From positions 1-6,013 of the forward strand of contig JAJYDP010000325.1 of NCBI GenBank assembly GCA_021777365.1: a stretch of 6,013 nucleotides of DNA, in the 5' to 3' direction. Below the pieces are notes generated by a model, which saw only the letters and a list, made by a program, of their open reading frames with translations, searched no databases and was not told the origin of the DNA. A program made the translations under genes and the position numbers. Source of the DNA: Chloroflexota bacterium (GTDB lineage: Bacteria > Chloroflexota > Limnocylindria > Limnocylindrales > CSP1-4). Shown here in pieces: positions 1 through 6,013 of this stretch. Numbering within the stretch: position 1 is the stretch's first letter; every line of letters starts with the position of its first letter.

Positions 1-172
1 CCGCGACAGGGGCGGCCGGTACGGGGGCGGCAAGGTGTACCGGGCCCGCGACAGGGGCGGCCGGTACGGGGGCGGCAAGGTGTACCGGGCCCGCGACAGG
101 GGCGGCCGGTACGGGGGCGGCAAGGTGTACCGGGCCCGCGACAGGGGCGGCCGGTACGGGGGCGGCAAGGTG
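1..172 (-). repeat. 45-bp perfect tandem repeat, about 3.8 copies, inside a coding region
   Basis: The period is exactly 45 bp, with copies at 172-128, 127-83, 82-38 and 37-1 (the last cut by the edge). By eye the copies are identical, with no spacers between them. Forty-five is a multiple of three, so the array stays in frame and encodes a 15-residue unit in the winged-helix gene. Perfect identity suggests recent expansion or homogenisation. The true copy number cannot be known because the array leaves the window. Confidence 0.95.
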
Positions 173-355
173 GTGCAACCCGTCGGGGCCGCTCACCACG
201 GTGCCGGCTTGCCGGAGCCGGTACAGGCGATGCCGGACGGTCCGCTCCGGGATCGCGAGACGGGCGGCAAGCGCGGCTGTCGGCAAGGGTCCCGCGGCCA
301 GCAGCCCGCAGATGGCGGCATCGGTCGGGTAGGTCAGGGTGTCAGTCCTGGCCAT
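1..355 (-). CDS. Partial winged-helix DNA-binding protein with a 15-residue tandem repeat tail
   Basis: This gene is open from ATG at 355 to the left edge (118 codons visible, C-terminus missing). Residues 12-54 read as a winged helix-turn-helix: ICGLLAAGPLPTAALAARLA, then IPERTVRHRLYRLRQAG as the likely recognition helix, then a short wing (about 52-61). From residue 62 the protein is a perfect repeat of HLAAPVPAAPVAGPV, with three full copies and 12 residues of a fourth before the edge. The repeat is Ala/Pro/Val-rich and probably an extended linker or stalk. The start is supported by GAGGG at 364-368, 8 nt upstream. The start codon overlaps the end of the serine recombinase gene by 14 nt, so this is the fourth gene of the leftward operon. 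The HTH class is clear from the sequence. A role as regulator, segregation protein or replication accessory is inference, and the missing C-terminus could change it. Confidence 0.75.
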   Translation of the reverse strand, partial: MARTDTLTYPTDAAICGLLAAGPLPTAALAARLAIPERTVRHRLYRLRQAGTVVSGPDGLHHLAAPVPAAPVAGPVHLAAPVPAAPVAGPVHLAAPVPAAPVAGPVHLAAPVPAAPVA

Positions 356-983
356 GTGCCATGCCCTCGGCGGCATCCGTGGCCAGGAGCCGGGCCAGGG
401 TGGCGGTGCCGATCCCGAGCCGCCGGGCCGCCTGGCGACGGGACAGGCGCCCGGCGACGACCTCCGCCCGGACCGCGGGCCAACGGCGAGCGACGGCGGG
501 ACGTGCCGTCACCGGGGGCCGCCCGATGCGCTTGCCCTGCCGGGCCGCGTGGCGCATCCCTTCCTTCACCCGATCGGCGATCAGCTCGCGTTCCATCTCC
601 GCGACGGCCGCCAGGATGGTGAAGACCAAGCGGCCGGTGGCGCTGGTGGTGTCGAGCTCGGGCTGGGTGAGGGAGGCGAAGCCGACCCCGGCATGCTCCA
701 GATCGCGCAACGTGGCCAGCGCATGGAGCGTCGAGCGGAAGGCGCGATCGAGCTTCCACACCAGGACCAGGTCGACCTTCCGCTGGGCAGTGTCGGCCAG
801 CAGCCGCGCCCAGGCCGTGCGATGGGCGAGATCCCCCGCGGCCGCCTGGTCGACGTACTCGATGGCCAGCCAGCCCCGCGCCGCGACGTAGGCGTGCAGG
901 GCGTCGAGCTGGAGCTCGGGGTCCTGATCTTTGTCTCTGGTCGAGACCCGGGCGTACAAGGCGACCCGAAGGGAGCCGCTCAC
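342..983 (-). CDS. Small serine recombinase (resolvase/invertase family)
   Basis: This 213-residue protein has the full resolvase/invertase layout. The N-terminal catalytic domain carries YARVST with the nucleophile Ser14 and Arg12. Arg55 lies in the AHRTAWARLL segment. The signature WKLDRAFRS gives Asp79, Arg80 and Arg83. The long E-helix spans about 113-143 (ATGRLVFTILAAVAEMEREL), followed by a GRPP hinge at 154-157 and a C-terminal helix-turn-helix at about 177-199 (LSRRQAARRLGIGTATLARL). All expected catalytic residues are present, so it should be active, forming a 5'-phosphoserine link during strand exchange. The start is GTG at 983. It overlaps the stop of the replication gene in a GTGA junction and has no clear Shine-Dalgarno, so translational coupling is likely. 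Position in the replication operon suggests multimer resolution of the excised element. Inversion of a nearby segment is an alternative. Its target site was not identified. Confidence 0.93.
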   Translation of the reverse strand: MSGSLRVALYARVSTRDKDQDPELQLDALHAYVAARGWLAIEYVDQAAAGDLAHRTAWARLLADTAQRKVDLVLVWKLDRAFRSTLHALATLRDLEHAGVGFASLTQPELDTTSATGRLVFTILAAVAEMERELIADRVKEGMRHAARQGKRIGRPPVTARPAVARRWPAVRAEVVAGRLSRRQAARRLGIGTATLARLLATDAAEGMAHGQD

Positions 984-3253
984 GGCATGCCGCCGTCAGG
1001 TGTGGCGCCGGCGTCCGCCGCCGAGCCGTCCTCATCAGTCCCGTCGAGCGCCGACTCCGGGTAGTCGTTATCGCTCACGTCCTGCAAGCCCTGTCCGTCG
1101 GTCGGCGGCGTTACACCGTTACGCTCGAGCTCCTCGGGGGACGGCAGGCCGCCGCCCTCGGGGAGTGGGTCGCCGACGGTAAGGCGGGCCGGTCTCCCTC
1201 GGCGATCCTCGGCATTCACGAGGAATCCCGACGCGGTGGCGGCCCGGGCGCGACGGGAGGCCGCCATCTTGTTGATGCCGAGCGTCTTCGCGAGCGCCGT
1301 CACGCTGGCGGGTTCGCCACTGTTCTCCTTGACGAGCGCGGCGACGGCCTCGACGGTGGCTCGGATCCGCTGCGAGGCACCCGTCGTGCTGGCCACGTAC
1401 GCGTCGGCCACGAGCGCGTAGACCGCCGCGTAGTCGGCCACCTCGGCCACCAGGCGGCCCTCGGCGTCGACGCGGCGCCGACGGTGGCGGAGGATCGCGA
1501 CGGCCTTTACGAGGGCGAGCAGGCGGCTGTAGTCGCGCAGGATCCGGGAGGCGACCGGGTTCTTCCCGATCGCCATGGCGAGCTCGTTCGCGAATGGCAC
1601 GACGACGTCCCAGGGGACGCGCACGCCGAGCAGCTCCTGGTAGGCGACAAGCGCGTCGAGTTCGGGCAGATCCGGTGGCCCCTCGAGCTCGAGGCGAGCC
1701 TGCGCGGCGAGCGCCTGCGCCAGCTGCTGCTGATCGTCGGGCACCTCGATGATGAACAGGCGCGAGTCGAGCTGCGGCCCGAGTCGCCGCACGGCGGTGG
1801 TGAGGAGCACGGTCGGCCCGGGTTTCGTGACCTCACGAACGACGAAGTCCCCACTGGTCGGGTCGCGCACGGTGACCTTGTAGTGCAGGGAGCCGTCCTG
1901 CAGCAGCGCCCGGATCGCCGAGGCGGCCGGATTGTCCTCGCCGGCTGGCAGCGAGTCGGCCTCGCCGAAGACGATCACGCGGTGGTCGAGCGGCGCGTCG
2001 TCGTAGATGAGGACCCGGGGCGAGCCGGCGTCGATCACGTGGTAGGCGGACGCGGGGAGGAGCAGCAGGACGAGCGCGATGATGTACGTCTTGCCGCTGG
2101 AGGGTGTGCCCACGAGCAGCACGTGGGCGGGCATGGCCCCCAAGCGGTGGCGCAGCAGGCGCGTGGTGGCGGCGAGGTAGGTGAGGAGCACGGGTCCCGG
2201 ATCGCCGCCCCACCCGAGCGCGCTGATCGCCGCCCGGACCATGGTCAGCGGATCGTCGTCGGCGAGGACCGGTTCGGCCCGGCGCCCAAGATCGGGCTCC
2301 CGTGCCTCGCGCGTCTCGGCATGCCGCCGCGCCAGGAGCTCGGCCGCCGGCACGGCCGCGGCGCGCAGCTCGGCGACCAGGGCCGCCACGTCCTGACCGG
2401 CCAGGTGCGCCGCCGAGATGTCCTTCACCTCCGGAGGCGCGACGATCACGCGCAGCTGCTCGATGTCGAGGGCCACCCGTGCGACGAGATCGGCGGCGTC
2501 GGGCTCCTGCCAGAGCACCACCTCGAGGCCGTCGAGCAACTCACGCCATTGCTCGCGCCACGACCCCTTGCCGGGGATGCCGAGGGCCGGGATGGCGTAC
2601 TCGTCTGCGGTCCACGCGTCGCTCTCCCCCTCGACGAGGAGGACCCAGCCCGCGGCGCGGATGGCCGCCAGCCGTTCGCGTCCGTACAGGCTGACGTGAT
2701 CGCCGCTGCGCCAGGAGAAGCGGGCCCCGGTCAGGGCATGCCGGAAGCGGATGCCCTCCACGCTGCCCTCGGCGTCGTGGTACGGGATCGCGACCGCGGA
2801 CAACCCCCGGCGGCGCGTGTCGTAGACGCCCCGGGCGGTCAGGGTCGCGATCGTCAATCGCTTCGCCTGGGCCAGCTGGGCGACGGTCAGGCCCTCGGAC
2901 TGTAACGGTGTAACGGGCCCGACCGGCGATGATCCGGCCGTGTGGTCCGTGCCGGCTCGTTCACGCCGCGGGCGGTCGGGGCTGCGATGGCGTCCCGAAG
3001 CGAACAGGTCGGCCAGCGTCATACCGAGCGCGGCGACGATCACTTCGGTGTCGCAGCCGGCGTGGCACTTCAACAGCACCCGACCGTCGGCGCCGCGGGT
3101 GATTGCGAGGCTGGGATCGTGGTCCTCGTGGGCGGGGCAGTGGGCGGTCGCCTGGTCACCGCGCACCCGCGCCGGGTGCCCGGTCACGTCGGCGACCCGG
3201 TTCAGGACGCGCTCGAACGGGTCGCCGTCCATCGGCGGCGTGACGGTGCTCAT
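980..3253 (-). CDS. Replication protein: CHC2-type zinc finger, Toprim primase and P-loop ATPase
   Basis: This 757-residue protein has several recognisable parts in order. A CHC2-like zinc finger uses Cys39, His42, Cys63 and Cys67 (CPAH ... CHAGC). A linker holds GLTVAQLAQAKRL (121-133), typical of this primase group. A Toprim domain spans about 201-300 with VEGESDAW (Glu208), WQEPDAAD (248-255) and KDIS (277-280). A P-loop ATPase follows, with Walker A GTPSSGKT (382-389), Walker-B-like VIVFGEAD (426-433), a sensor-like LLTT (483-486) and LDSR with Arg498 as a possible arginine finger. A winged-helix segment lies at about 648-690, and the tail is acidic and Pro/Gly-rich. It probably primes and unwinds DNA for autonomous replication of the excised element. 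ATG at 3253 has GGGAG at 3260-3264, 6 nt upstream. It follows the excisionase gene by 24 bp and overlaps the recombinase by 4 nt. Domain calls are from motifs; helicase activity is inferred. Confidence 0.9.
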   Translation of the reverse strand: MSTVTPPMDGDPFERVLNRVADVTGHPARVRGDQATAHCPAHEDHDPSLAITRGADGRVLLKCHAGCDTEVIVAALGMTLADLFASGRHRSPDRPRRERAGTDHTAGSSPVGPVTPLQSEGLTVAQLAQAKRLTIATLTARGVYDTRRRGLSAVAIPYHDAEGSVEGIRFRHALTGARFSWRSGDHVSLYGRERLAAIRAAGWVLLVEGESDAWTADEYAIPALGIPGKGSWREQWRELLDGLEVVLWQEPDAADLVARVALDIEQLRVIVAPPEVKDISAAHLAGQDVAALVAELRAAAVPAAELLARRHAETREAREPDLGRRAEPVLADDDPLTMVRAAISALGWGGDPGPVLLTYLAATTRLLRHRLGAMPAHVLLVGTPSSGKTYIIALVLLLLPASAYHVIDAGSPRVLIYDDAPLDHRVIVFGEADSLPAGEDNPAASAIRALLQDGSLHYKVTVRDPTSGDFVVREVTKPGPTVLLTTAVRRLGPQLDSRLFIIEVPDDQQQLAQALAAQARLELEGPPDLPELDALVAYQELLGVRVPWDVVVPFANELAMAIGKNPVASRILRDYSRLLALVKAVAILRHRRRRVDAEGRLVAEVADYAAVYALVADAYVASTTGASQRIRATVEAVAALVKENSGEPASVTALAKTLGINKMAASRRARAATASGFLVNAEDRRGRPARLTVGDPLPEGGGLPSPEELERNGVTPPTDGQGLQDVSDNDYPESALDGTDEDGSAADAGATPDGGMP
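1110..1122 (-). repeat. One arm of a distant 13-bp inverted repeat built on TGTAACGG
   Basis: The plus strand reads GTTACACCGTTAC here. Its exact reverse complement, GTAACGGTGTAAC, occurs at 2902-2914. Both lie inside the replication gene, about 1.8 kb apart. The second copy extends to a perfect tandem of the octamer TGTAACGG (2901-2916). The motif is AT-richer than its surroundings. It could be an iteron-like binding site or chance. Confidence 0.4.
2901..2916 (+). repeat. Tandem octamer TGTAACGG, partner of the inverted repeat
   Basis: Two perfect back-to-back copies of TGTAACGG lie within the linker between the zinc finger and Toprim domains of the replication gene. Its 13-bp core is the inverse of the copy at 1110-1122. 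Direct repeats within replication genes can be origins or binding sites in some plasmids and phages. Here this is only a suggestion. Confidence 0.4.
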
Positions 3254-3277
3254 GCGTGACTCCCGCGCCCGAGGAGC

Positions 3278-3496
3278 CTAGCCGGCATCGTTGACGCGGT
3301 TCTGGATGTGCGCCGCGATCCACTCGTTGAGGGCGCCGGCAGGGATCCGAACGCCGCGCGCGCCCACTCGGATTACCGGAAGTTCTCCTCTCGCGACCAG
3401 CGAGTACAGCTTGCTCCGCCCGACCCTCAGGACACGCGCCGCCTCTTCCGGTCGCAGCAGGAGCACTTCACCGGTTTCATTCCGGGACGCGTTCAT
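3278..3496 (-). CDS. xis: Excisionase-family helix-turn-helix protein (recombination directionality factor)
   Basis: This small protein, 72 residues from the chosen start, has the MerR-like fold of the excisionase family. LRPEEAARVLRVGRSKLYSL (14-33) is the helix-turn-helix, VARGELPVIRVGARGVRIP (34-52) the wing, and AGALNEWIAAHI (53-64) the closing helix. Such proteins bend DNA at attachment sites, push the tyrosine integrase toward excision and often repress or activate nearby promoters. The reading frame is open back to 3565 with an ATG at 3520. ATG at 3496 is preferred because a strong Shine-Dalgarno run (GGAGGAGGAGG, 3515-3505) sits 8 nt upstream, and the conserved domain begins just after it. 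It is the first gene of the leftward operon and is divergent from the gene coupled to the integrase. A regulator-only role is possible. Confidence 0.85.
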   Translation of the reverse strand: MNASRNETGEVLLLRPEEAARVLRVGRSKLYSLVARGELPVIRVGARGVRIPAGALNEWIAAHIQNRVNDAG

Positions 3497-3504
3497 GGAC
3501 TTCG

Positions 3505-3515
3505 CCTCCTCCTCC
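3505..3515 (-). promoter_or_regulatory. Strong ribosome binding site that decides the excisionase start
   Basis: On the minus strand the run reads GGAGGAGGAGG, ending 8 nt before ATG at 3496. The ATG at 3520 lies upstream of this run and has no comparable site, so the shorter protein is the better reading. Confidence 0.7.
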
Positions 3516-3525
3516 GACATGCAGC

Positions 3526-3554
3526 TTGACCGTTGACTTCCATTGACGTACATT
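3526..3554 (+). promoter_or_regulatory. Sigma-70-type promoter for the zinc-motif gene and integrase
   Basis: TTGACC (3526-3531) and TACATT (3549-3554) are separated by exactly 17 bp, a good match to -35 and -10 boxes in an otherwise GC-rich sequence. Transcription would begin near 3561, only a few bases before ATG at 3564, so the mRNA would be leaderless or nearly so. The promoter lies in the leader of the divergent excisionase gene, so the two directions could interfere or share regulators. On the minus strand TTGTCA (3570-3565) with GTCAAT (3547-3542), 17 bp apart, is only a weak candidate for the opposite promoter. Confidence 0.55.
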
Positions 3555-3597
3555 CGCGCGTGCATGACAAGATGGATAGGCGTTGATCACCCGTTGA
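3531..3597 (+). repeat. CGTTGA-like direct repeats in the divergent promoter region
   Basis: Three CGTTGA copies (3531-3536, 3581-3586, 3592-3597) and one variant CATTGA (3541-3546) occur within 67 bp. Offsets from the first copy are 10, 50 and 61 bp, roughly whole helical turns, so the sites face the same side of the DNA. Short direct repeats phased like this fit an operator or excisionase binding array. The motif is short and partly overlaps the -35 box, so chance is possible. Confidence 0.35.
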
Positions 3598-4691
3598 ATA
3601 GTGCGGAGCGGGCTCTGGACGGCGCCGAGCGGGGTCAGTTCGCTGTGCGCTTCACTCGCCCGAGCCGCGGGGTGCTGTGGCGCGCAGACGTCCGGCCCAC
3701 GACCGTCTTCGAGCAGGAAAGGGCCGTGTTCGAGGCCGCAGGTCAGCAGCTGTACGACGCCGGTCCCATATCAGGCGATGTGGAACGCGCCCTTCTCTCG
3801 GCCCCGTCGCCACGCGAGAACGACCGTCTCGGAGCCCGAAGCCCTCACGACTCCTGGACGTACAGGCAGGCGGGGATATACGTCGGAGGGATGGGGCGCC
3901 GCGGCGCCCTCCGGGACGGCGATGTCCCGCGTGCGGAGGGGGAGGCAGCGCCCTATCTCGTTCTGGTTGGTGATCCGTTCGAGGGCGAGCCCTACGAGCC
4001 GCTCCGTGATCAAACGCTGCTCCCCGCCTTCGCGCAGCTCTCCGAGTCCCCAACACCGCGCGCGATCCGCAGGTTCGCGAGCCAATACGGATGGCTCACA
4101 GAACCAGAGCACCTCCAAGAGATAGCTTCCCCGAGTCGGGTTACCCTCGGCGAGCCCCTTTCCGTGTGGCGCCGTGAGCTTGCGCGCTTTCGATCGATCT
4201 GGCGCCCCGCGCGGGCCGTCCTCAGCCCTCGCCTGCGCACCTCGCGCGCGTACCTCGCAGAGCACCTCACCGAGCGTGGCTCAGGGTGGTGGAGTTGGCA
4301 CGAGTCGTATGGGGATGAGACTGAATCGAAGACCACCCTCCACACCTACCTCGACACCGAGCTCGAGCTTCCTGGCGACCTGATGGGCGCCGCGCGCGCC
4401 TACGTGGCGGGCCTGGTCAACGGCCAACTCCGAGGGCGCGTGAGCCCGGTGCTATTGCCGCAGCACCACGACGCCATCAGGTTCCAGCCGGAGGACCTCA
4501 TAGCCACGATCCACCTACTTCTCGCGTTTCGACTTCAGGGACGCCAAGCGGCGGAGCGAACCTGCGACAACCCTGCCTGCGGCCGGCCGATTCTCGAGGG
4601 CCGCGCGGATCGGAAGTACTGCTCAGATGCGTGCCGGATGGCGCACGCCTATCGACGGCGCACGGCCCAGAAGGAGGGATTCGAGCCATGA
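3564..4691 (+). CDS. Unrecognised protein with a C-terminal four-cysteine zinc motif, coupled to the integrase
   Basis: I do not recognise the body of this 375-residue protein. The C-terminal end (about 331-370) is a probable zinc-binding, basic segment, CDNPACGRPI ... RKYCSDACRMAHAYRRR. Its cysteines at 334, 339, 353 and 357 are arranged C-x4-C-x13-C-x3-C, reminiscent of the CGNR-type zinc fingers found in actinobacterial DNA-binding proteins. The rest is soluble, rich in Arg, Glu and Trp (GWWSWHES near 240-250), with no signal peptide or membrane segment. The frame is open back to TTG at 3543. ATG at 3564 is preferred because a promoter places the transcript start a few bases before it. No Shine-Dalgarno is seen. 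The stop overlaps the integrase start in ATGA. Codon use is less biased than its neighbours (AGA and ATA occur in the first codons), hinting at a different origin. A role in controlling integration or as an accessory DNA binder is inference. Confidence 0.8.
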   Translation: MTRWIGVDHPLNSAERALDGAERGQFAVRFTRPSRGVLWRADVRPTTVFEQERAVFEAAGQQLYDAGPISGDVERALLSAPSPRENDRLGARSPHDSWTYRQAGIYVGGMGRRGALRDGDVPRAEGEAAPYLVLVGDPFEGEPYEPLRDQTLLPAFAQLSESPTPRAIRRFASQYGWLTEPEHLQEIASPSRVTLGEPLSVWRRELARFRSIWRPARAVLSPRLRTSRAYLAEHLTERGSGWWSWHESYGDETESKTTLHTYLDTELELPGDLMGAARAYVAGLVNGQLRGRVSPVLLPQHHDAIRFQPEDLIATIHLLLAFRLQGRQAAERTCDNPACGRPILEGRADRKYCSDACRMAHAYRRRTAQKEGFEP

Positions 4692-5824
4692 CTAGGCGCG
4701 GCGCGAACGAGGGTTCGATCCGGTACCGTGAAGCGGAAGGCCGCTGGGAGGCGCGCTACCGCGGCGCTGATGGGCGCCGCCACAGCCTCTTTGCAAAGAC
4801 GCGGCGCGAGGCGCAAGAGCGGCTCCGCGTCGCCTTGGTCGCGACCGACCAACGCGTTGAGCTACCGGGCCGGCGCTTGACTGTCGGTGCCTATCTCGAT
4901 GAGTGGCTCGCGACCTCGGTCCAGGCCCGTTGTCGGCCGTCTACGGCCGACAACTACGCACGAGTCGTGCGTCTATACATCCTTCCGGCGATCGGCCACC
5001 AGCCCATGGCCAAGCTCACCCCCGACCACGTGCAACGCATGCTGAACAGGCTTACCGCACGCGATGACCTCTCGCCTACCACCGTTCGCTATGCCTACAG
5101 CATCCTGCGCATCGCCCTCGGCCGGGCGCTGAAGGCGGGGAAGGTGCTGCGCAACGTCTGCACCCTCGTCGATCCGCCTGCGAAGGCACAACTCGAGCTG
5201 CGGCCCCTGACGGCAGACGAGGTCGGGATCTTCCTCGACAGCGTCGCGGGCTCGCGCGACGCGCCGCTCTACACCGTGGCGATCGCCACCGGTCTGCGCC
5301 AGGGTGAACTCCTTGCGCTGCGCTGGGAGGACATCGACCTCGAGGCCGGCACTCTCACGGTGCGGCACACCCGCGATCGGCACACCGGCGCTCTTGGCGA
5401 ACCGAAGACCGAGCGCGCCAAGCGAACGCTCCGCCTTGGTGTGGAGGTGGTTTCGGCCCTGAGGACACAGCGTCGAAGACAGCTCGAGGAGCGCGTCGCC
5501 GCGGGATCGCGCTGGCAGGAAACCGACGCGGTCTTCGCCACCTCCCTGGGTGGCCCGCTCGATGCTGCCAACGTGCTCCACGCCTTCCAACGCGCGGTCG
5601 TCGCGGCCGGTCTGCCGCACCAGCGGTTCCACGACCTCCGCCATGCCTGCGCCACGCTCCTCCTTGAGCAAGGCGAGGAGCTGGGCGTCGTCTCCAAGGT
5701 GCTGGGCCACGCCAACGTCGCGACCACGGCCGACGTCTACGCGCACCTGACCCCCGCAATGACGGGGCGCGTCGCTGAACGCATGGACGCAGTGCTGCGC
5801 CATCGGGTCGCGGCCACGAGCTGA
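4688..5824 (+). CDS. int: Site-specific tyrosine integrase
   Basis: This 378-residue phage-type tyrosine recombinase is complete. An N-terminal arm-binding-like domain (about 8-50, GSIRYREAEGRWEARYRGADG) precedes a SAM-like core-binding domain (about 64-160, LTVGAYLDEWLATS ... RPSTADNYARVV). The catalytic domain follows with every expected residue: Arg204 (ATGLRQGELLALRW), Lys240 (EPKTERAKRTLRL), His315 and Arg318 (HDLRHACATLL), His341 (LGHANVATT) and the nucleophile Tyr351 (YAHL). It should cut and rejoin att sites through a 3'-phosphotyrosine link. The start is ATG at 4688, chosen because AAGGAGGG (4671-4678) lies 9 nt upstream and the ATGA overlap couples it to the preceding gene. The frame is open upstream to 4631, but that part overlaps the zinc motif of the preceding gene. 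The gene points at the 3' end of tRNA-Pro, the usual place for such an integrase next to its attachment site. Confidence 0.96.
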   Translation: MTRRGANEGSIRYREAEGRWEARYRGADGRRHSLFAKTRREAQERLRVALVATDQRVELPGRRLTVGAYLDEWLATSVQARCRPSTADNYARVVRLYILPAIGHQPMAKLTPDHVQRMLNRLTARDDLSPTTVRYAYSILRIALGRALKAGKVLRNVCTLVDPPAKAQLELRPLTADEVGIFLDSVAGSRDAPLYTVAIATGLRQGELLALRWEDIDLEAGTLTVRHTRDRHTGALGEPKTERAKRTLRLGVEVVSALRTQRRRQLEERVAAGSRWQETDAVFATSLGGPLDAANVLHAFQRAVVAAGLPHQRFHDLRHACATLLLEQGEELGVVSKVLGHANVATTADVYAHLTPAMTGRVAERMDAVLRHRVAATS

Positions 5825-5870
5825 GCGGGCCCCCGCGGGGGTCAGCGTGGGGGTCAAGGCAGGTATCGAG

Positions 5871-5897
5871 GGCCCCTCCGGGACTCCCGGAGGGGCC
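5871..5897 (+). terminator. Intrinsic terminator hairpin after the integrase
   Basis: GGCCCCTCCGGG and CCCGGAGGGGCC form a perfect 12-bp stem around a 3-base loop (ACT). ATTT follows on the plus strand, a short U-run, so it most likely ends the integrase transcript. It also lies 17 nt past the CCA end of the leftward tRNA gene and may stop that transcript too, although no U-run follows on that side. A second GC palindrome, CCCCCGCGGGGG (5830-5841), sits just after the stop codon, flanked by GCTGA and TCAGC, and may add to termination. Confidence 0.75.
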
Positions 5898-5914
5898 ATT
5901 TCGTGCGGGGTTTC

Positions 5915-5992
<78 letters not shown>

Positions 5993-5999
5993 CGGCGGC

Positions 6000-6008
6000 A
6001 TTCTAGCA
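6000..6008 (-). promoter_or_regulatory. Extended -10 box of the tRNA-Pro promoter
   Basis: The minus strand reads TGC-TAGAAT, an extended -10 element with TAGAAT matching five of six consensus bases. It lies 8 nt upstream of the tRNA 5' end at 5991. The -35 box would fall outside the window. This end is probably original chromosome next to the element. Confidence 0.5.
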
Positions 6009-6013
6009 GAGGC

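Noticed and set aside
1..172. CRISPR array
   Set aside because: The repeats are directly adjacent with no variable spacers and stay in frame within a gene, so this is a coding tandem repeat.
35..622. Plus-strand open frame with repeated YRARDRGGRYGGGKV, like an RGG-box protein
   Set aside because: It is the antisense reading of the repeat and of the serine recombinase gene. The minus-strand frame has a recognisable winged helix, a ribosome site and an operon position, while this frame has no domain beyond the repeat.
1484..2905. Long plus-strand open frame of 473 codons
   Set aside because: It lies antisense to the replication gene, has no recognisable domain, and is rich in Arg, Gly and His as expected for a shadow frame in high-GC DNA.
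4631..4687. Upstream in-frame start for the integrase at 4631
   Set aside because: ATG at 4688 has a strong ribosome site at 4671-4678, and the extra residues overlap the zinc-motif coding sequence and match no integrase domain.
4712..4721. GGTTCGATCC, resembling a tRNA T-arm, near the integrase start
   Set aside because: It encodes conserved integrase residues (Gly-Ser-Ile-Arg) and no acceptor, D or anticodon arms surround it.

Overview
This window looks like one end of an integrative mobile element inserted in the 3' end of a tRNA-Pro(GGG) gene of a high-GC bacterium. Third codon positions are strongly G/C and Shine-Dalgarno sequences are purine-rich. One promoter sits so close to its start codon that the transcript would be nearly leaderless. 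These traits would fit Actinomycetota or Chloroflexota, but the window does not fix the phylum.

Layout. On the minus strand, reading leftwards from the middle, lies a tightly packed operon. It encodes a small excisionase-type HTH protein (3496-3278), a large CHC2-zinc-finger/Toprim/P-loop replication protein (3253-980), a small serine recombinase (983-342), and a winged-helix protein that starts at 355 and runs off the left edge (355-1). The last three genes overlap by 4 and 14 nt, so translational coupling is likely. The winged-helix protein carries perfect tandem copies of a 45-bp/15-residue Ala-Pro-Val-rich repeat. On the plus strand, divergent from the excisionase across a 67-bp promoter region, are an unrecognised 375-residue protein with a C-terminal four-cysteine zinc motif (3564-4691) and a complete tyrosine integrase (4688-5824), again overlapping by 4 nt. 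A perfect 12-bp terminator hairpin follows the integrase. Then comes tRNA-Pro(GGG) on the minus strand (5991-5915, CCA encoded), with its 3' end facing the integrase and an extended -10 box at the right edge of the window.

How the parts may work together. The integrase and excisionase would move the element in and out of the tRNA gene. The primase/ATPase protein would support replication of the excised form, and the serine recombinase may resolve multimers or act on another site. The winged-helix protein is a candidate regulator or segregation-type DNA binder. The plan (int, xis and rep in a tRNA gene) resembles actinomycete integrative elements such as pSAM2, which also uses a tRNA-Pro gene, but this replication gene belongs to a different, CHC2/Toprim type. 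No transfer gene is seen. The other end of the element and its second attachment site lie beyond the left edge. No stretch longer than 300 bases lacks a gene.
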